Source of the DNA: Zychaea mexicana
Taxonomy: Eukaryota > Mucoromycota > Mucoromycetes > Mucorales > Lichtheimiaceae
Assembly (NCBI RefSeq): GCF_025766255.1
Contig: NW_026516726.1
Span: forward strand, 1-64,000
Length of the DNA: 64,000 bases
Direction: 5' to 3'
Shown: piece by piece, positions 24,387-36,199 of the stretch
Position numbering within the stretch: the first letter of the stretch is position 1
Layout of the letters: every line of letters begins with the position of its first letter
Position numbers and translations under genes: made by a program
The notes under the pieces: model-generated
The model's database searches: none
Told to the model about the DNA's origin: nothing
Seen by the model: only the letters and a program-made list of their open reading frames with translations

Positions 24387-27300
24387 TTAATCCCAGTTTT
24401 CGAGCATCTTTTGGATCTTGTTCTGTGTAAATTATCATATAATGTATTATTAGCGAGACATACATGAGCAAGACAATGTTTTCGTCTTTTGGCAAACTTA
24501 CGATATTGGGATCATCAATGGCTGTATCATTCAAACTTTGTAGAAGACACTCCTTCAAACGATCGGTGACTTGGATGTTTTGGAAAATAGCAGCATCAGC
24601 TGGTATCGCCGATAGTTCATCAAGTACGATTTGTCGCTTTTGAGCATTTTCAGAGTGAAGGCAATCCAGTAAAGGGAAAATGATCCGAGCTTTTTAGTTA
24701 TTGTTTTTGACATATCACTACTAAGTTAGTCCGTCATTCGAAATCCATTGTTCTTTCATACTCTCCAAAAAAGGGCTTACCATTCTCCAAAGTGTCCTTG
24801 TTTGTATAATGCGCGATCAAGGTAAACAAAAGCTTCAGGGCAGAGGCACTCGTCTCATTGTCTGCAGTGTGAATAAAAGGTGCCACCAGTGTATCCAATT
24901 CTGGTGGTACTCCTTGAAAGCAGCGATGCCGCAAACCGGTACGTATACAATCAAGTAATGATGTGTGATACGCTTTGGACATTTTGATATCCAAACTGAA
25001 ACTACGCAGTCCCGGTATAAAAAGCATCATGAATAGGGAATCACTCATATCGGCCAGAGACAGATGATGACGAGCTTCGGGCATACGAAAGAGCAAGGAG
25101 ATCATATCCATACAGCTAAACATTTATAAATCAAATGGTCAGCGATAGTTATTATACACTTTCATCGGCTTTTTTACTAGCTGATCCTATTCAATCAACC
25201 AGAGCTAAAAAAAATACATACCGCGCCCGAACACCCACAGAGCCAATGTCTCTCGATTTACCCCGTCCCGCATCCTTTCCGGCAGATCCAAGTAATATCA
25301 TCAAGCTTCGATATCCGTTTTGATTTAATGGTGTATGGGGCCCAATATAAGAGACCGCAATTTCCAACATCTTGAGCTCAATGGATGTTTCTGTCCATTT
25401 GGAAGGAGGATCCGATCGGTTTTTACGTTCAAAAAACTTGAGCAGTCCAGGCAAGCACAATTGTAAAGTATCTAGTACAGGAAAAGTTTGCTGATGCTGC
25501 TTTGACGATTGCTCGTAGCCCTGGATTGCTTGGTTGACCTCTTTGATGACCAGGGTAGAGCCAAGATTGGATAGAAACGTGTCGGCCATTGCAACGTGGC
25601 CAACATTTTGTCGGATTGCTGAGGCTGCACACAGTGTCAGGCCTAGCCACGCAGTACGTGTGCGCAGCTCAACAGAAGTATCACGCGTAGGAACTACTTG
25701 CATGAGCGTCTTCAAGAGCCTTGCTGCTTCAAGAATGAGTTCTTCGCTTTCGATGAATTCGTCACGAAGGTAACGTGCACTTTGCGCTTCCAATATCATC
25801 GTGATATCAGATTGTGAAATGGCACCGTGTTTTGCACCCGATATCAGCTCTTGAAGTATAATCGTGCTAATGGTGATCCCATCGGTCCCAAGGCATAGTG
25901 TTTCTGCGTGAAGGAGGTCGTTTTCGTCGAATCGTTTCAGCACATATGATATGTACATGCCATCTGGTATGCGTTTTCCTAGCATCCTTACTACTTCTTT
26001 GACCTGGATATACGTATATGTAAGTTATACTAACACTGATATTTCTCTCTTTTTTTCTATGATTTATGCGCCATCTTTTCGTTTGATGTGAACTTACTTT
26101 GTCCATAACCATATTCTCGCCTTTGGCGTTGCAATAAAGAATAAACATGTGGTCAACAAGTCTTTCTAAAGAGCAGACAACTTGCTCTTCGCGTGAATCT
26201 TTGACCATTGCAAGCATCACACTCAGGTTTCTTATCCGGCGGTTCGCATCAAGCTTTAGCGTTTCTTGAATAAGATATTCCAAACATTTGCTGAAATATT
26301 TTTGTACAAGATTTTGAATTCCTACAATTATAGATGTTTAAAAAAAGCCCATACTTGCTTCAATATTATATTACCTAGTTGACCACCACTTGGTTTACCA
26401 TATTCCGTTTCTTTTAGATCCGACCATTCACCGGCTGAAACCTTTGTGGTAGCATGCTCGCATCCAATTTCATAAAGTGTGGCTCGACTGGCCTGGTTTA
26501 TGGTGTCTATCTCGTCCATCGTACATGCAAGTAAGAGCGGTAGTAGGATCGGGGCATATTTGTCTTGCTGCAGTGGTGCCATGAGTTTCATCCATGTTTG
26601 GACTACACTCGAGAAAACGTTTCGTACGTCGAATGCGCTATCATGCACGAGTGCTGGAAATATTGCTTCGCGGCGCGCAATTTCATCGTATTCGAGTAGC
26701 ACGGGTACACTATCTGGCACTGCGAGTCCTATTTGTCCTGCAGCCTTTTTTGTTGTTGTTATAAAAAAGAAACAACGTTTCAATGGCTGTGTATACGAAA
26801 AAGGAGATACAACAAAAAGGGTTCCTTACCCGAAGGCCAGTTATTCGGATGCCAGAGTGCTTGTGATAAAGTAGAGGCATTGTCATCTTCATGGATCGTT
26901 GTCCGGCAAGCGCGATACCCTTTGGACATTTGCTGGCTAACTCAAAAAGCAATTCTCCAGCCCCCTTTTGCACCTCAGGACAGGCATCATCTAATGCCAT
27001 TTTGGTCATATCCAGCATACGGTCAACGTTGACGGCTCCCATACCGTCCAGTCGATCCAGCTTCGTTAAAATACCCAAAAGCAAAACGATCCATTTTGTT
27101 CGAATCTCCTCTACTGATTCGATGAATTCAAGTGACCTGCCAGCACGTTCGTGTCGTAGGCGATTTGATGCAAGCGTAAGAACTTTTGATATCAGAGAAT
27201 CGGATAGTATTGCATTTTGAATAAGCCTACATTTAATCACCAGAAAAGATTTCAGTTTCGGTAACCCAGCCCAAAAGGGCAAGAGAGGAGAGACAAAGAT

Positions 27301-27665
27301 GAAAAGACTTACAGTGTGGCAAGGGTAACTCCTTGATCTCGAACATATTCAATCTTGCTTTCCTCCCAACTGGAAATCTCGGGTAACAATTCTTCCAAAA
27401 GAATGGAAAATTGAGTGGGCTCGCGATCGCGGGAAGCAATGTTGTTGATCAAGCTTTTTAAGGAATCGATTGCTTTTTTCTTGTCAAGCCGTTTGAGTGT
27501 TGAAGGATCCCGTAATAAAGTAAGCTATTGGTTATAAGAATTTGTTTAGGTGCTAGCTTTAAGAGCTATACAAATTCCAAAGGAAGCTATACTGACACTA
27601 GGATTGAATTCTCTCAACTCATCAAGACATTGTTTGCGAAGATCGGGACCTTCACAGTTTTCCAT
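24387..27665 (-). CDS. HEAT-repeat protein, DNAAF5/HEATR2-like
   Basis: Nine exons (27665-27597, 27524-27313, 27226-26830, 26744-26375, 26321-26098, 26003-25222, 25115-24781, 24689-24502, 24422-24387) close in frame to 870 aa, close to the 855 aa of human DNAAF5. The whole protein is alpha-helical, with HEAT-like pairs such as DACPEVQKGAGELLFELA, DSAFDVRNVFSSVVQTW and DEIDTINQASRATLYEIG. The YGKPSGGQLGIQNLVQKYF segment sits where DNAAF5 has its mid-protein conserved stretch. DNAAF5 is a cytoplasmic factor for axonemal dynein assembly, which would be odd in a fungus without flagella. The family assignment rests on length and layout and is tentative; an importin- or MMS19-like HEAT protein is the alternative. 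That the gene is real is well supported by the eight phase-consistent introns. Confidence 0.75.
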
Positions 27666-28394
27666 TCTTGGAAGCGAAAGCGGTCAAGCGTGCTACACGA
27701 TGACAATAATTTTGTCATATATGCATGGTAACACAATAAGAAATGCCGGCAAGCATAGCCGCACACCCATACACTTCCGTTCAAGCCTGTTACCTTGTGC
27801 ACAGCTTTCTCTTAGAAATTTCAAAACGAAAGCTTAGAATGAGCTAGCATTCAGCTCAAAGGTATGGGACCTACACATGCTGCGATTTTTTACATACTAA
27901 TATGCGTGATGGTTATTCAATCTAAACGATTGTAGCTACATGTTTTTATTTCAGTAACGTGTTCCTCATTCAGAAATGTAGATGCAGGATACATACTTTT
28001 CAGATGCCACGTGCGAAAGAGGTGAGGAAAAAAGAGAAAAGTGTAATAGGAAAAACCATCTATAGGAAGAAACTGCACACTACCCACCACTACCTGCAAC
28101 TGCCTTATTCTAAAACGGGGAAAGAAAAGGCTGGCCAGTCGAAACGACATGGAGGTGTATCTCCAAGTGATAAAACATTGTTGTCAGGGTACGTAGTAGA
28201 AATCAGAAAGCACAGACGTCGATCGGTGACAAAGCTTACAAGCAAAGATAGGTGACACAAAGTGCAAGCGTGCCATTCAGATGAAGCCTCGGACGGGAGC
28301 GACCGAACATGCTAAAAGTACAAAAGGGAACCTCGGATCCGGCATTAGTACGATGTTTGTCCAAAAACTATACACAATAGAATACACATATACG
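27666..28394. other. Divergent promoter region
   Basis: This lies between the HEAT gene (-) and the reductase gene (+), so it holds both promoters. A basic open frame at 27959-28255 (+) has no family features and is not called. Confidence 0.55.
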
Positions 28395-29621
28395 ATGAGC
28401 AAAGCAATCCGAGTATTGACAGGTATGTAACCAGCCAGTCAAAGGGGGGTGGGGGAGATGGATACGGGATAAATTATTAAATCCTTGACTCTTTACCTGC
28501 AGTTGGAACTGGTGCTGTTGGAAGTGTTTACAGTTGGCGCTTAGCTCAATCGTGCCAGGTTACTACCGTCTGTCGATCCAACTATGAAGCTGTCCGTGAC
28601 AATGGCTTCAGTATGGAATCAGCCAAGTTTGGCAGAGACATATTCCGACCTCACAATGGTAGCTACTTGAAAACTAGACATCACTAGCGAGCCCTTTATT
28701 GCGGGACTGTTCGAATTGGTACCCATTTATTGACTGCAATGACATTTGATTATAGTTGTATCTAGTGTAAAAGAAGCAGTTCAACATGGCCCATTCGACT
28801 ATATTCTCGTCACGCTCAAAGCTTTACCCGATGTATACAACGTTGCGGAAGTGATTGCACCTGCAGTCAGTGACAAAGAAACGGCCATTGTGTTGATCCA
28901 GAACGGCTTGGGTGTTGAAGCACCACTGTTGGAGCGTTTCCCTGACAACCCGTTGATTTCTATTGTCGCTTACATTGCCACCCTTCAAGATGGACCGGGC
29001 CGGACGCGGCACTTGGGTGGCGAAAGCTTAAGAATGGGTATCTTGGATGCCAAGTCAGAGCCCAAGGCACGCGAGTTCCAAGATCGGTTTAAACGCGGTG
29101 GCGTCAGTGTTGAATGGACAGATAATATCGAGCAGACACGTTGGGAAAAGGTGTTTTGGAATGGAGGATTTGGGCCTGTGTGTGCTATCCTTCGATTGGA
29201 TACCACCGAGGTAACCCGGAATGAAAAGGCGCGTGGTATGGTCAAGAGATTGATGGTCGAGTTGATGACCGCCGCTGAACTTGCCACTGGGATGGACTAC
29301 GAGCCCGAGTACCGTAGCGAAGCAATGATCGAAAACACAGCGCGAGGCCACAACCATTACAAACCATCCATGTAAGTCTTTCTTTAGCTATCTGTTTCGA
29401 CGTCCTTTCTTGGTATCATCCTTGTTTATTTATTGAAGGTTTACTAATGTATATAATGTTTTGATAGGCAATTGGACATGGAGCGTGGTAATCCTTTGGA
29501 AGTAGAAGTGGTCTTGGGTACAGCGATGCGCAGTGCAGCTCGGAATGGCCTTGTAGTCCCCACAATCCGCACCATCTACGATCTGTGTCGAGCCATGAAT
29601 ATCCATTTTGTCAATCAATAA
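28395..29621 (+). CDS. 2-dehydropantoate 2-reductase family protein (ApbA/PanE)
   Basis: Four exons (28395-28422, 28503-28658, 28756-29371, 29468-29621) give 317 aa, normal for ketopantoate reductases. The N-terminal Rossmann fold has the nucleotide loop G11-T-G13-A-V-G16, split by the first intron just before it. The family Lys is in TLKALPDV (K83) and the QNGLGVE block follows. The C-terminal helical domain has the WEKVFWNGGFGPVCAIL segment and ends with GNPLEVEVVLG and PTIRTIYDL, all typical. The family reduces ketopantoate to pantoate with NADPH for pantothenate and CoA synthesis. Fungi often have several paralogues acting on other 2-oxo acids, so the exact substrate is open. The stop codon lies 26 bp from that of the convergent glycosyltransferase. 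Confidence 0.9.
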
Positions 29622-29647
29622 TGGACAAAATTGACGGTAAAAATAAA

Positions 29648-31076
29648 TCAAAAGGTCATCCATAGACAATTATAGTCGCGTGGGTCCACCCCTTGCTCAT
29701 ATGCCTTGTTCACTCGATACGTCCATTCTGCTTCTTGTGCATTCGATAACTGGTTTGTAGGATGGTTGGTGAAGGCCAAAAAGACTGTCCATATCGGCAG
29801 GATGTTGCGTGCATACCAATAATGAAACTTATCGTACGCGACCTATATAAAAAAAACCAGCATAATACTGGATCAGCAATATATCCTACCAGTACATTCA
29901 TTTCCTTTGTAACCGCACAAAAACTGTTAATAACCTTAACACGGGGATCGATGAATATACGGGTATAATCCAATGCGCGCAGGTCGGTAAAGATGAGGCA
30001 GCACTCGGATGCTTCCGCAGCTATATCTGGCTCATCTGGTGCAACCGCACGAAATTCCACTTGATCCTGTGCAAACGGTTTGGCATTGAATGCCACAATC
30101 CCGTTCCAGCAGCTGTAGACAGGCACCAGATCGGACGCTCGCAACAGTTTTTGGCTCGTTTCATCCGCGAAATAAGGATAATCACCCGAAGCCACCCATT
30201 TTCCATCCACTTCACGAGAAGCAAACATATCATAAAACTCGCCATAAAAGTCCTATTGTAAACCATATACGTATTAAGTCTTTTTACCATTTTTCCCGGA
30301 CTCTCTCTCTCTCTCACTATTCCTTTCAATCTTACCATTCCGCATACGGCATCATAATCTCCATCTCGAGTTGTGAGCAATCGAATAGCGTCTTGAACGT
30401 CAAATATAATATCATTGAGGTAAAGGATCTTGTCAAAGTGTCCAGCTGATTGCGAATGCAGTGGCTCCAGTGACAAGTTGCGGATCTCGGCAAGTTTAGT
30501 TATCCGGCGATTTTTGCCTGTTGTGTTCATTCTGGAGCTAACGCTGTTTGCATCGTCGAGTACAATCTTGTTTTGTATACCGGCATCAGTAAGTTTAACT
30601 TGCCAGTTTCCGAGCAATTCTTTGGTTTTGTCTTGACTTCCTGGAAAAAGGATAAACAAATAAATACGTGTCAAGTTTCTTTCGGTGTGGGCGATATTGT
30701 TACAACGAAAAAAGCTTTCTTACCATTCTCATATACAGATATAAAGGTTCGCGAAGGGCCAGCCCACGCTACCAAACGTTCCACTTGTGTTGTCCAATGG
30801 TCGAGTATCGGCTCACTGTTGCGTAGTGCTGCCACAATGAATATTGACGGCCGATATTCTTCTTTGTGCCTTGCATAACGTCAAGTTCTCGTTCAGTAAA
30901 ATCAATCAGAGTTGGCTTCCCACAGTTATGAACAAAACTCACTGTTGCTGGGTAACAGTAGTAGTTGCTACCATCAAGTGCTGCTGAATACCTATCGCTG
31001 TGAGAAACAAAGCCAGCAGCGTAACAATCAATATCCGTCGTCGTCTTCGAAAAAATGTAATCATTTGAATGCTCAT
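29648..31076 (-). CDS. Type II membrane glycosyltransferase, CAP59/CMT1 family (GT69)
   Basis: Five exons (31076-30943, 30869-30724, 30640-30336, 30252-29935, 29842-29648) close to 365 aa. The N-terminus is MSIQMITFFRRRRI followed by one hydrophobic segment (about 14-30), a signal anchor of Golgi type. Family marks are IFIVAALRNSEPILDHW, FISVYENGSQD, the acidic ILYLNDIIF site, DYDAVCGMD, the CWNG segment, SECCLIFTDLRAL and the C-terminal PRVKVAYDKFHYWY. These are the landmarks of the cryptococcal mannosyltransferase 1/CAP59 group, which builds wall or capsule mannans using GDP-mannose. The acceptor here is unknown. The donor of intron 4 (GTTATT) is weak, but it is the one that yields the conserved RVKVAYD junction. 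Confidence 0.9.
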
Positions 31077-32949
31077 ATAAAAAAAAAGGGCCAAGAAGAA
31101 AAAGATGGGAGTTCCCCCTCTTCACTTCGTTGGATCAAAACCCCCAATCCCTCGCGCACAGCCTTACCATGTTACACAAAAAACTAACATATATGGTAAA
31201 ATTTAGAATTTGTGATCATGGTTTCAGCAAGGAAAACTGCACTGGTGAAAATTGACAGTGGTGTTATTTAGCTTTGAAAAACCTGCCATACAATACTCGG
31301 CATAGGAGGATTGAAGCTAGTTTTCTTTTCTCGCCGCTTCCAATCTTGAGACAGGTTTGGATGTAGTTTTTCTTCCCAATAGAGTGCTTACACCATCAAG
31401 TGATTTCAATTACCGACTAGAAACCAATTGTTTGCGGATTGGCAGATATACCTTTTATTCAAAACCTTTAACCGTAATATATATATATATATAGACTTCT
31501 AAACAAATACTTTGCATTTTTCGAAGCTCTGATACTAAGTTTTCTTGGAAAATGCAAATTTAGGTTTTCGACAAAGTCGTCAAAGGAAACGAGGTTTAGG
31601 ATGTGTAACATAATTGCTGTCAGTGTTACACACGGTCAGCTCAAAGGATACTGGCTTATGGCTACTAATGCAATACACATGTTTGTTAATGATATTTCCA
31701 GTCATGTACAGGGGATCCTCGTTAATTTCGTAGTGGCATTTCCGTGAAATTAAGCAGGTATGAAACACGGATTACCGCTTCTCAGGATGAAGTTGTCGCT
31801 TTAAATTTCACGTAAATCACAAATACATATGTATTTCTATATCTTGCAGTTTCTCCTGCCTTTTCTCTTTCTTTTCACTTATCTTGGACACTTTTCTCAT
31901 TTGAATGCGTCTTTTATGCGTACAATATGAGTAAATTACTATGAATCAACACCTTAATCTAACCCCTTAATGCGTACAACCCAGTTCCATGCCTTGAAAG
32001 TAAAAAACAGAACAGGGATGTGTTTCTACCATTCCCAGAAAATTTCGGAGAGTGAGATTTAACGAACATGAAATCGACGACAGGAATCATTGTACCTGGA
32101 AGGAAAATAGAGAAGGCCAGAAGTTCAAATAAATGTACTATTTAGGGATTAATCAAACTATTTTGCAGAATACTTACTTACACATCATTTGACGCCATCA
32201 TTAAAGTGTCACAGTCTATTCACCAAATACACATATAGTATATTGCTAGTCACGAGGTTTTTGATCTTATCAGCATCTTTATGGCCAGGAAATAAGATGC
32301 TTCATATCATATCTGTGGCGTTCTTGATCAGACTTGTCAATTCCGGTTCCGTGATACTGTATCATACCAACCAGCCTGGATAATTATACAGTCTATATGT
32401 ACAATATTATTTTCGCAGATGCCGTTACTTCCGAGAATGACCAGCTCGAGGCTAGAAGCGGTCCACTATTTTTTGAGGATGCCAATGCTTATACAAGCTC
32501 CTAATCAATGTTCACTGAGTGGTCATAGAGTATGATAGAGTGCCGCTTTTGAGTATCAAAGATTAACGAAACAGGTCTGCTGTCATGTGATTAAAGTAAT
32601 GGGCATTTAGTATATGAAAGAAGGTTTGATAAGTATATACGAAATAAGCTTTCTTGTCGATGAAATTTTGTTTTGTGAAGCCGTTATAAACTGTTAGCTT
32701 TGGTAGTAATGACTGGGCACCCGTAGCACGTTGACGTTAAAGCAAGGTCCCAGGACAACTGCCAGCAAACTAATGGCACCTTAGAGTAACCGCTTTACGT
32801 CTTCGCACAGTATTATGGAAACGTGCTGGTCCAGATACATATAGTAAGAGAAGCGGTGAAAACAGCGTCACAGCTTTGGAGCAATCAGGACAGAATGGGA
32901 TGCAATTACTGAAAAAAAAAACTATCGTAGAGGAAACGTTATGCTGGCG
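31077..32949. other. Intergenic, AT-rich
   Basis: Contains the glycosyltransferase promoter and an AT dinucleotide tract (31477-31492). Nothing with coding character was found. Confidence 0.55.
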
Positions 32950-33240
32950 TCAGATAATACTATAAGTGTAGATGGTGAAGTACAATATATAGAGAGTGTG
33001 TATGAAGGGGTTTGGAACGACAGAGAAGAACAGCGCCAACGAAGGTAATGGTGGTAGCTGCAGGGCTTCCTCTGGAACTGGTTTGTCGTCGTCATCGTTA
33101 TAATTACCAACAGAAAGATTTAAGCAGTCTTGCTCCCTGAAGACGCAGATAATTAGCGCTGGCCAGATCTTTGCCATTTGCCACACGTTATAGGCCGGAA
33201 TGTACTTATAATGTTGCCGCTGCGGTATACGTTTTGACAT
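32950..33240 (-). CDS. Small ORF, unknown, weak
   Basis: A 96-codon frame starting at an ATG (MSKRIPQRQHYK) has a short hydrophobic stretch, an acidic DDDD run with PVPEEALQLPPLP, and a Tyr/Ile-rich end. No domain, no recognised paralogue and no clear promoter. It may be a real small protein, an exon, or chance. Confidence 0.2.
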   Translation of the reverse strand: MSKRIPQRQHYKYIPAYNVWQMAKIWPALIICVFREQDCLNLSVGNYNDDDDKPVPEEALQLPPLPSLALFFSVVPNPFIHTLYILYFTIYTYSII

Positions 33241-34315
33241 AGAGTAAGCACAAACATGTTCTTATGCTGCAGTAGAATACTTAAAGGCCGACACCATGTT
33301 GTTTCAAATACAGTTAAAGTATATACGCCCTGAATCCCAATTTTGACCTTTTACTGTACTGTACATATCATGCAAAACAAAGACGCTGGAAATCCTTTAT
33401 ACACTCAGTCGATTAACACTGCATGAAAATGGCTCTTTGTGACACTTCAAACAGCCATTCACTTTCACTGTTCAGGGAAATTGTTGAATAGAATAAGGGA
33501 GACCTACGGCTGCTGTGGCAAAGTCATACGAGTAGCCACTCGCGTTAGAAAGAACACAAAAGCATTTGTCAAATTGCATCCTCGATAAGAAAAGATTTTC
33601 TCTGTTTTTTTCTTCTTCTACGTATACCTTTGAAGGATGATTGTGGAGAGTTATACTACCACTGTCACTACTTCAGACATATAATACTCATAGTCATTAC
33701 GCTCGAAGGACACGTAAAAGAATGCTTTTCATACACTGACCAGGGTTGTGGCAAGCTTAATATTTTGATTATCCACCTGCCATGGAGTGATTTGCCTGCT
33801 TTTATATCCTCTTCAGTATTCAAAATATTGCGGTAGTAGCACTTGCTGCTTGCTAATTCTCACGTAAGGACGATGTGTTAGCGGTGCCAAGTGACGATCA
33901 TTGATGAATTCCTGACAGTTATTGTCAACTGCGTGCGTTGCTTTCCCCTTTTTCCCTTGTACGAAAACAATCTGCAGTCAATGATACCCTCTTTTTTATG
34001 CTGTCAAGATATTACACGAAGGAGCATGCATTCCGTGCAGTTTTGCAAATGTCTGTAACAATGGACGATGAATAGCAAAGGAATGCAGCCGTACAAAAAA
34101 AAAGTACACCTCGTCAAAGCTCGTTTCCACCTTATATGATAACATTCCGGGAGTTTCCGAAACGATTCATGCAGTTGGCTGTTGTGATCTCCGCAATGTG
34201 CAAGTTACTTTTTCCGCAGCATGTGTAACATACGCGTGCTTTGAACGCTCTTTCTTCCTCTTCCCACTATTCACTTTGCTCCCGTCCTCACTACACATTT
34301 AAACACTTTACAAGC
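33241..34315. other. Intergenic
   Basis: No gene recognised. It is the probable promoter region of the small Asn-rich protein at its right end. Confidence 0.5.
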
Positions 34316-34699
34316 ATGAAAGTTGTCGTCGACACACCCACTAACAACAAGCATAGCGTCACCACCAAGATGAAAACGGATGACAGCGGACGGGTGAGTA
34401 AGGTGACTATTATCGTAAAACGTCACCGACACCCTCGCAACAACAGTAGCAATAGCAATAGCAATAGCAACAGCAACGCCAACGGCAGCAGCAATATCGC
34501 TGACGGTGAGCAGCAGCAAGTCCAACCCGAACAGCCGCGCGAAAAAGAAGCCACTTCTTCCGAGATCTGGCGTCAAGTCGACCGTGCGCTTGACGCCTAC
34601 GCAGAAGAACGAGGCCGCCTGCTCGCAGCCAACGTTGAAGAAGACTCTGCTTCTTTCAACTTGAATGCGGAAATGGCAGGCCTCGCTGCGTTGTTGTAA
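34316..34699 (+). CDS. Small Asn/Ser-rich protein of unknown function
   Basis: An intronless frame of 127 aa from the ATG at 34316. The frame extends upstream to 34241, but the context CAAGCATGA and the charged start MKVVVDTPTNN favour the internal Met. It holds a beta-like stretch (VSKVTIIVKRHRH), a Ser-Asn repeat (about residues 43-55), a Gln/Glu segment, then an amphipathic helix region EIWRQVDRALDAYAEERGR. No domain is recognised. Codon regularity and the composed helix make it more likely real than chance. Confidence 0.5.
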   Translation: MKVVVDTPTNNKHSVTTKMKTDDSGRVSKVTIIVKRHRHPRNNSSNSNSNSNSNANGSSNIADGEQQQVQPEQPREKEATSSEIWRQVDRALDAYAEERGRLLAANVEEDSASFNLNAEMAGLAALL

Positions 34700-35420
34700 A
34701 TAGTCTGTCTTTCCTCCCCTTCTGTCTCCCCACCCTCGCATGTATGATGTCTTCTTCCTCCCTTCCCCCAGCCCCAAAATTATATTTCTGATTATAAAAA
34801 CATATTTTTTTTAAAAAAAGCACTGAGCTGCAAAAACGCTTTAGTTCATAATCTGTGCGTTTTTACCATGTCTGTGAGTAGAGATAAGAAAGGTTTACCA
34901 CTGGCTTCCTAACTGTAAAAGTTGTGGTTGTCATTACCGACTATGGAATCTGTCAAAGTTGAATGCCGTTTGGAACAACATTTCGAACGGTGGAGATCTC
35001 TCAGTTGATGTTGCTCCTGTTGGGTCTGACACACAATCGCAACCAAACAAATCTCTTTCACCCAGGTAATGAATGAGTTTTCGTAAGGAGTCCTTTTTTT
35101 TTGTACTGAGCGTAGCTGGTGGCCGTCGTTACAGGATAAGCAGAACAGGTGAATGCGAACACATTTGACTGTTGCGATAGGCTTGCATGATATAGTGTGG
35201 ACGTTGTGTAACCGTATTGTCTAACAAAAGAAAGACATCGCATTGCAAGGGGCAGGAACCAGGCACGCAGTATGTTGGGTGCCAGGAGAAGCTTGAGCTG
35301 TTAATGCTGTTGGTGGGATACCTCCTGTCTATGTAATGGCAGCCTTCCACTTGGTCACCGTCCTTTACCTTCTTACGGTAAGCGACAGACTTAATAGACT
35401 CGGAATTTCGTGACAAACCT
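34700..35420. other. Intergenic
   Basis: No supported gene. A minus-strand open frame (35129-35560) overlaps the relic described next and lacks family marks. Confidence 0.4.
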
Positions 35421-36199
35421 ATGCAAGGTGAGCCGGTAGATCCCATCCGTGTCACTACTACAACAGCATCAGTAGCTGAGCCATCACCACCTAATAGTAC
35501 TTCCTCAACCCTAAAAAAGCGAACGAAACTGATCGTATGGAAGCTCGCCAAGAGCTCCATCGGTCGATTGAAAAAGGATCTGACGTCGCCATTGTCTTCT
35601 TAGGACCACCAGTAAATCACATCCGGCGATGCTCTTACAGCGCTTGCCTATGGTGCTCTCATCCGTGCGCGCGAAAACGCCAATATACCAAGAGCAGCAG
35701 TAGTGCAATCCAGCATCGAGCCCCAAGTTGGGATTGTCGTCCGAAAGCGCTTTGTCAGCCTATAGGATCTAAAGTACTACGCTATTTTGGAAACTCGTGT
35801 ATATTTTGCAAGACCACCGTTCCGCGTGCTCTTCTACTGTCTCCAACAGTCGAGGGTACCTTGCGCGTCGCCCTTTGAATCGAAACTAAATGCGCACCCA
35901 GCTTTCACGATTAGTGATCGCCAATCAACTTGCCTTTTTCGAATGTCTCAAGATAAAAAAAACGTCTTATGAAATATTCCCGCATTTTGCACCAAATGTT
36001 TAAATTTGATTTCGGTTGGGGTAAATCGTACAAAACAGCTATTACTAATGGTTCCCAACCAACGCCTGGAACTGTTTATCTTCTGCCAGCGGATGGTGGA
36101 CCAACTGGAGATGTTGACGTGAAATTTACTTTGAAAATTGATGCTATAAAACAGTTGGGTTCAGATCTGTTTCTATGTAATATACCGTATTCCAAGTAG
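35421..36199 (+). pseudogene. Broken coding relic, possibly Hsp70/HSPA12-like C-terminus
   Basis: Three + strand segments look coding but lie in different frames. 35421-35603 is a Ser/Thr/Pro-rich piece with KLIVWKLAKSSIGRLKKD. About 35629-35766 reads DALTALAYGALIRARENA and AAVVQSSIEPQVGIVVRK, then hits a TAG. 35969-36199 contains KSYKTAITNGSQPTPGTVYL and DVDVKFTLKIDAIKQLGSDL, then a TAG. The GAL..A followed by a basic RKRF strand loosely recalls the end of the nucleotide-binding domain of fungal HSPA12-type Hsp70s. That is a weak guess. No splice sites restore a single frame. Confidence 0.35.

Noticed and set aside
27959..28255. Basic 98-codon frame (+)
   Set aside because: Lies in a divergent promoter region, is rich in Lys/Arg/His from A-rich DNA, and shows no family features.
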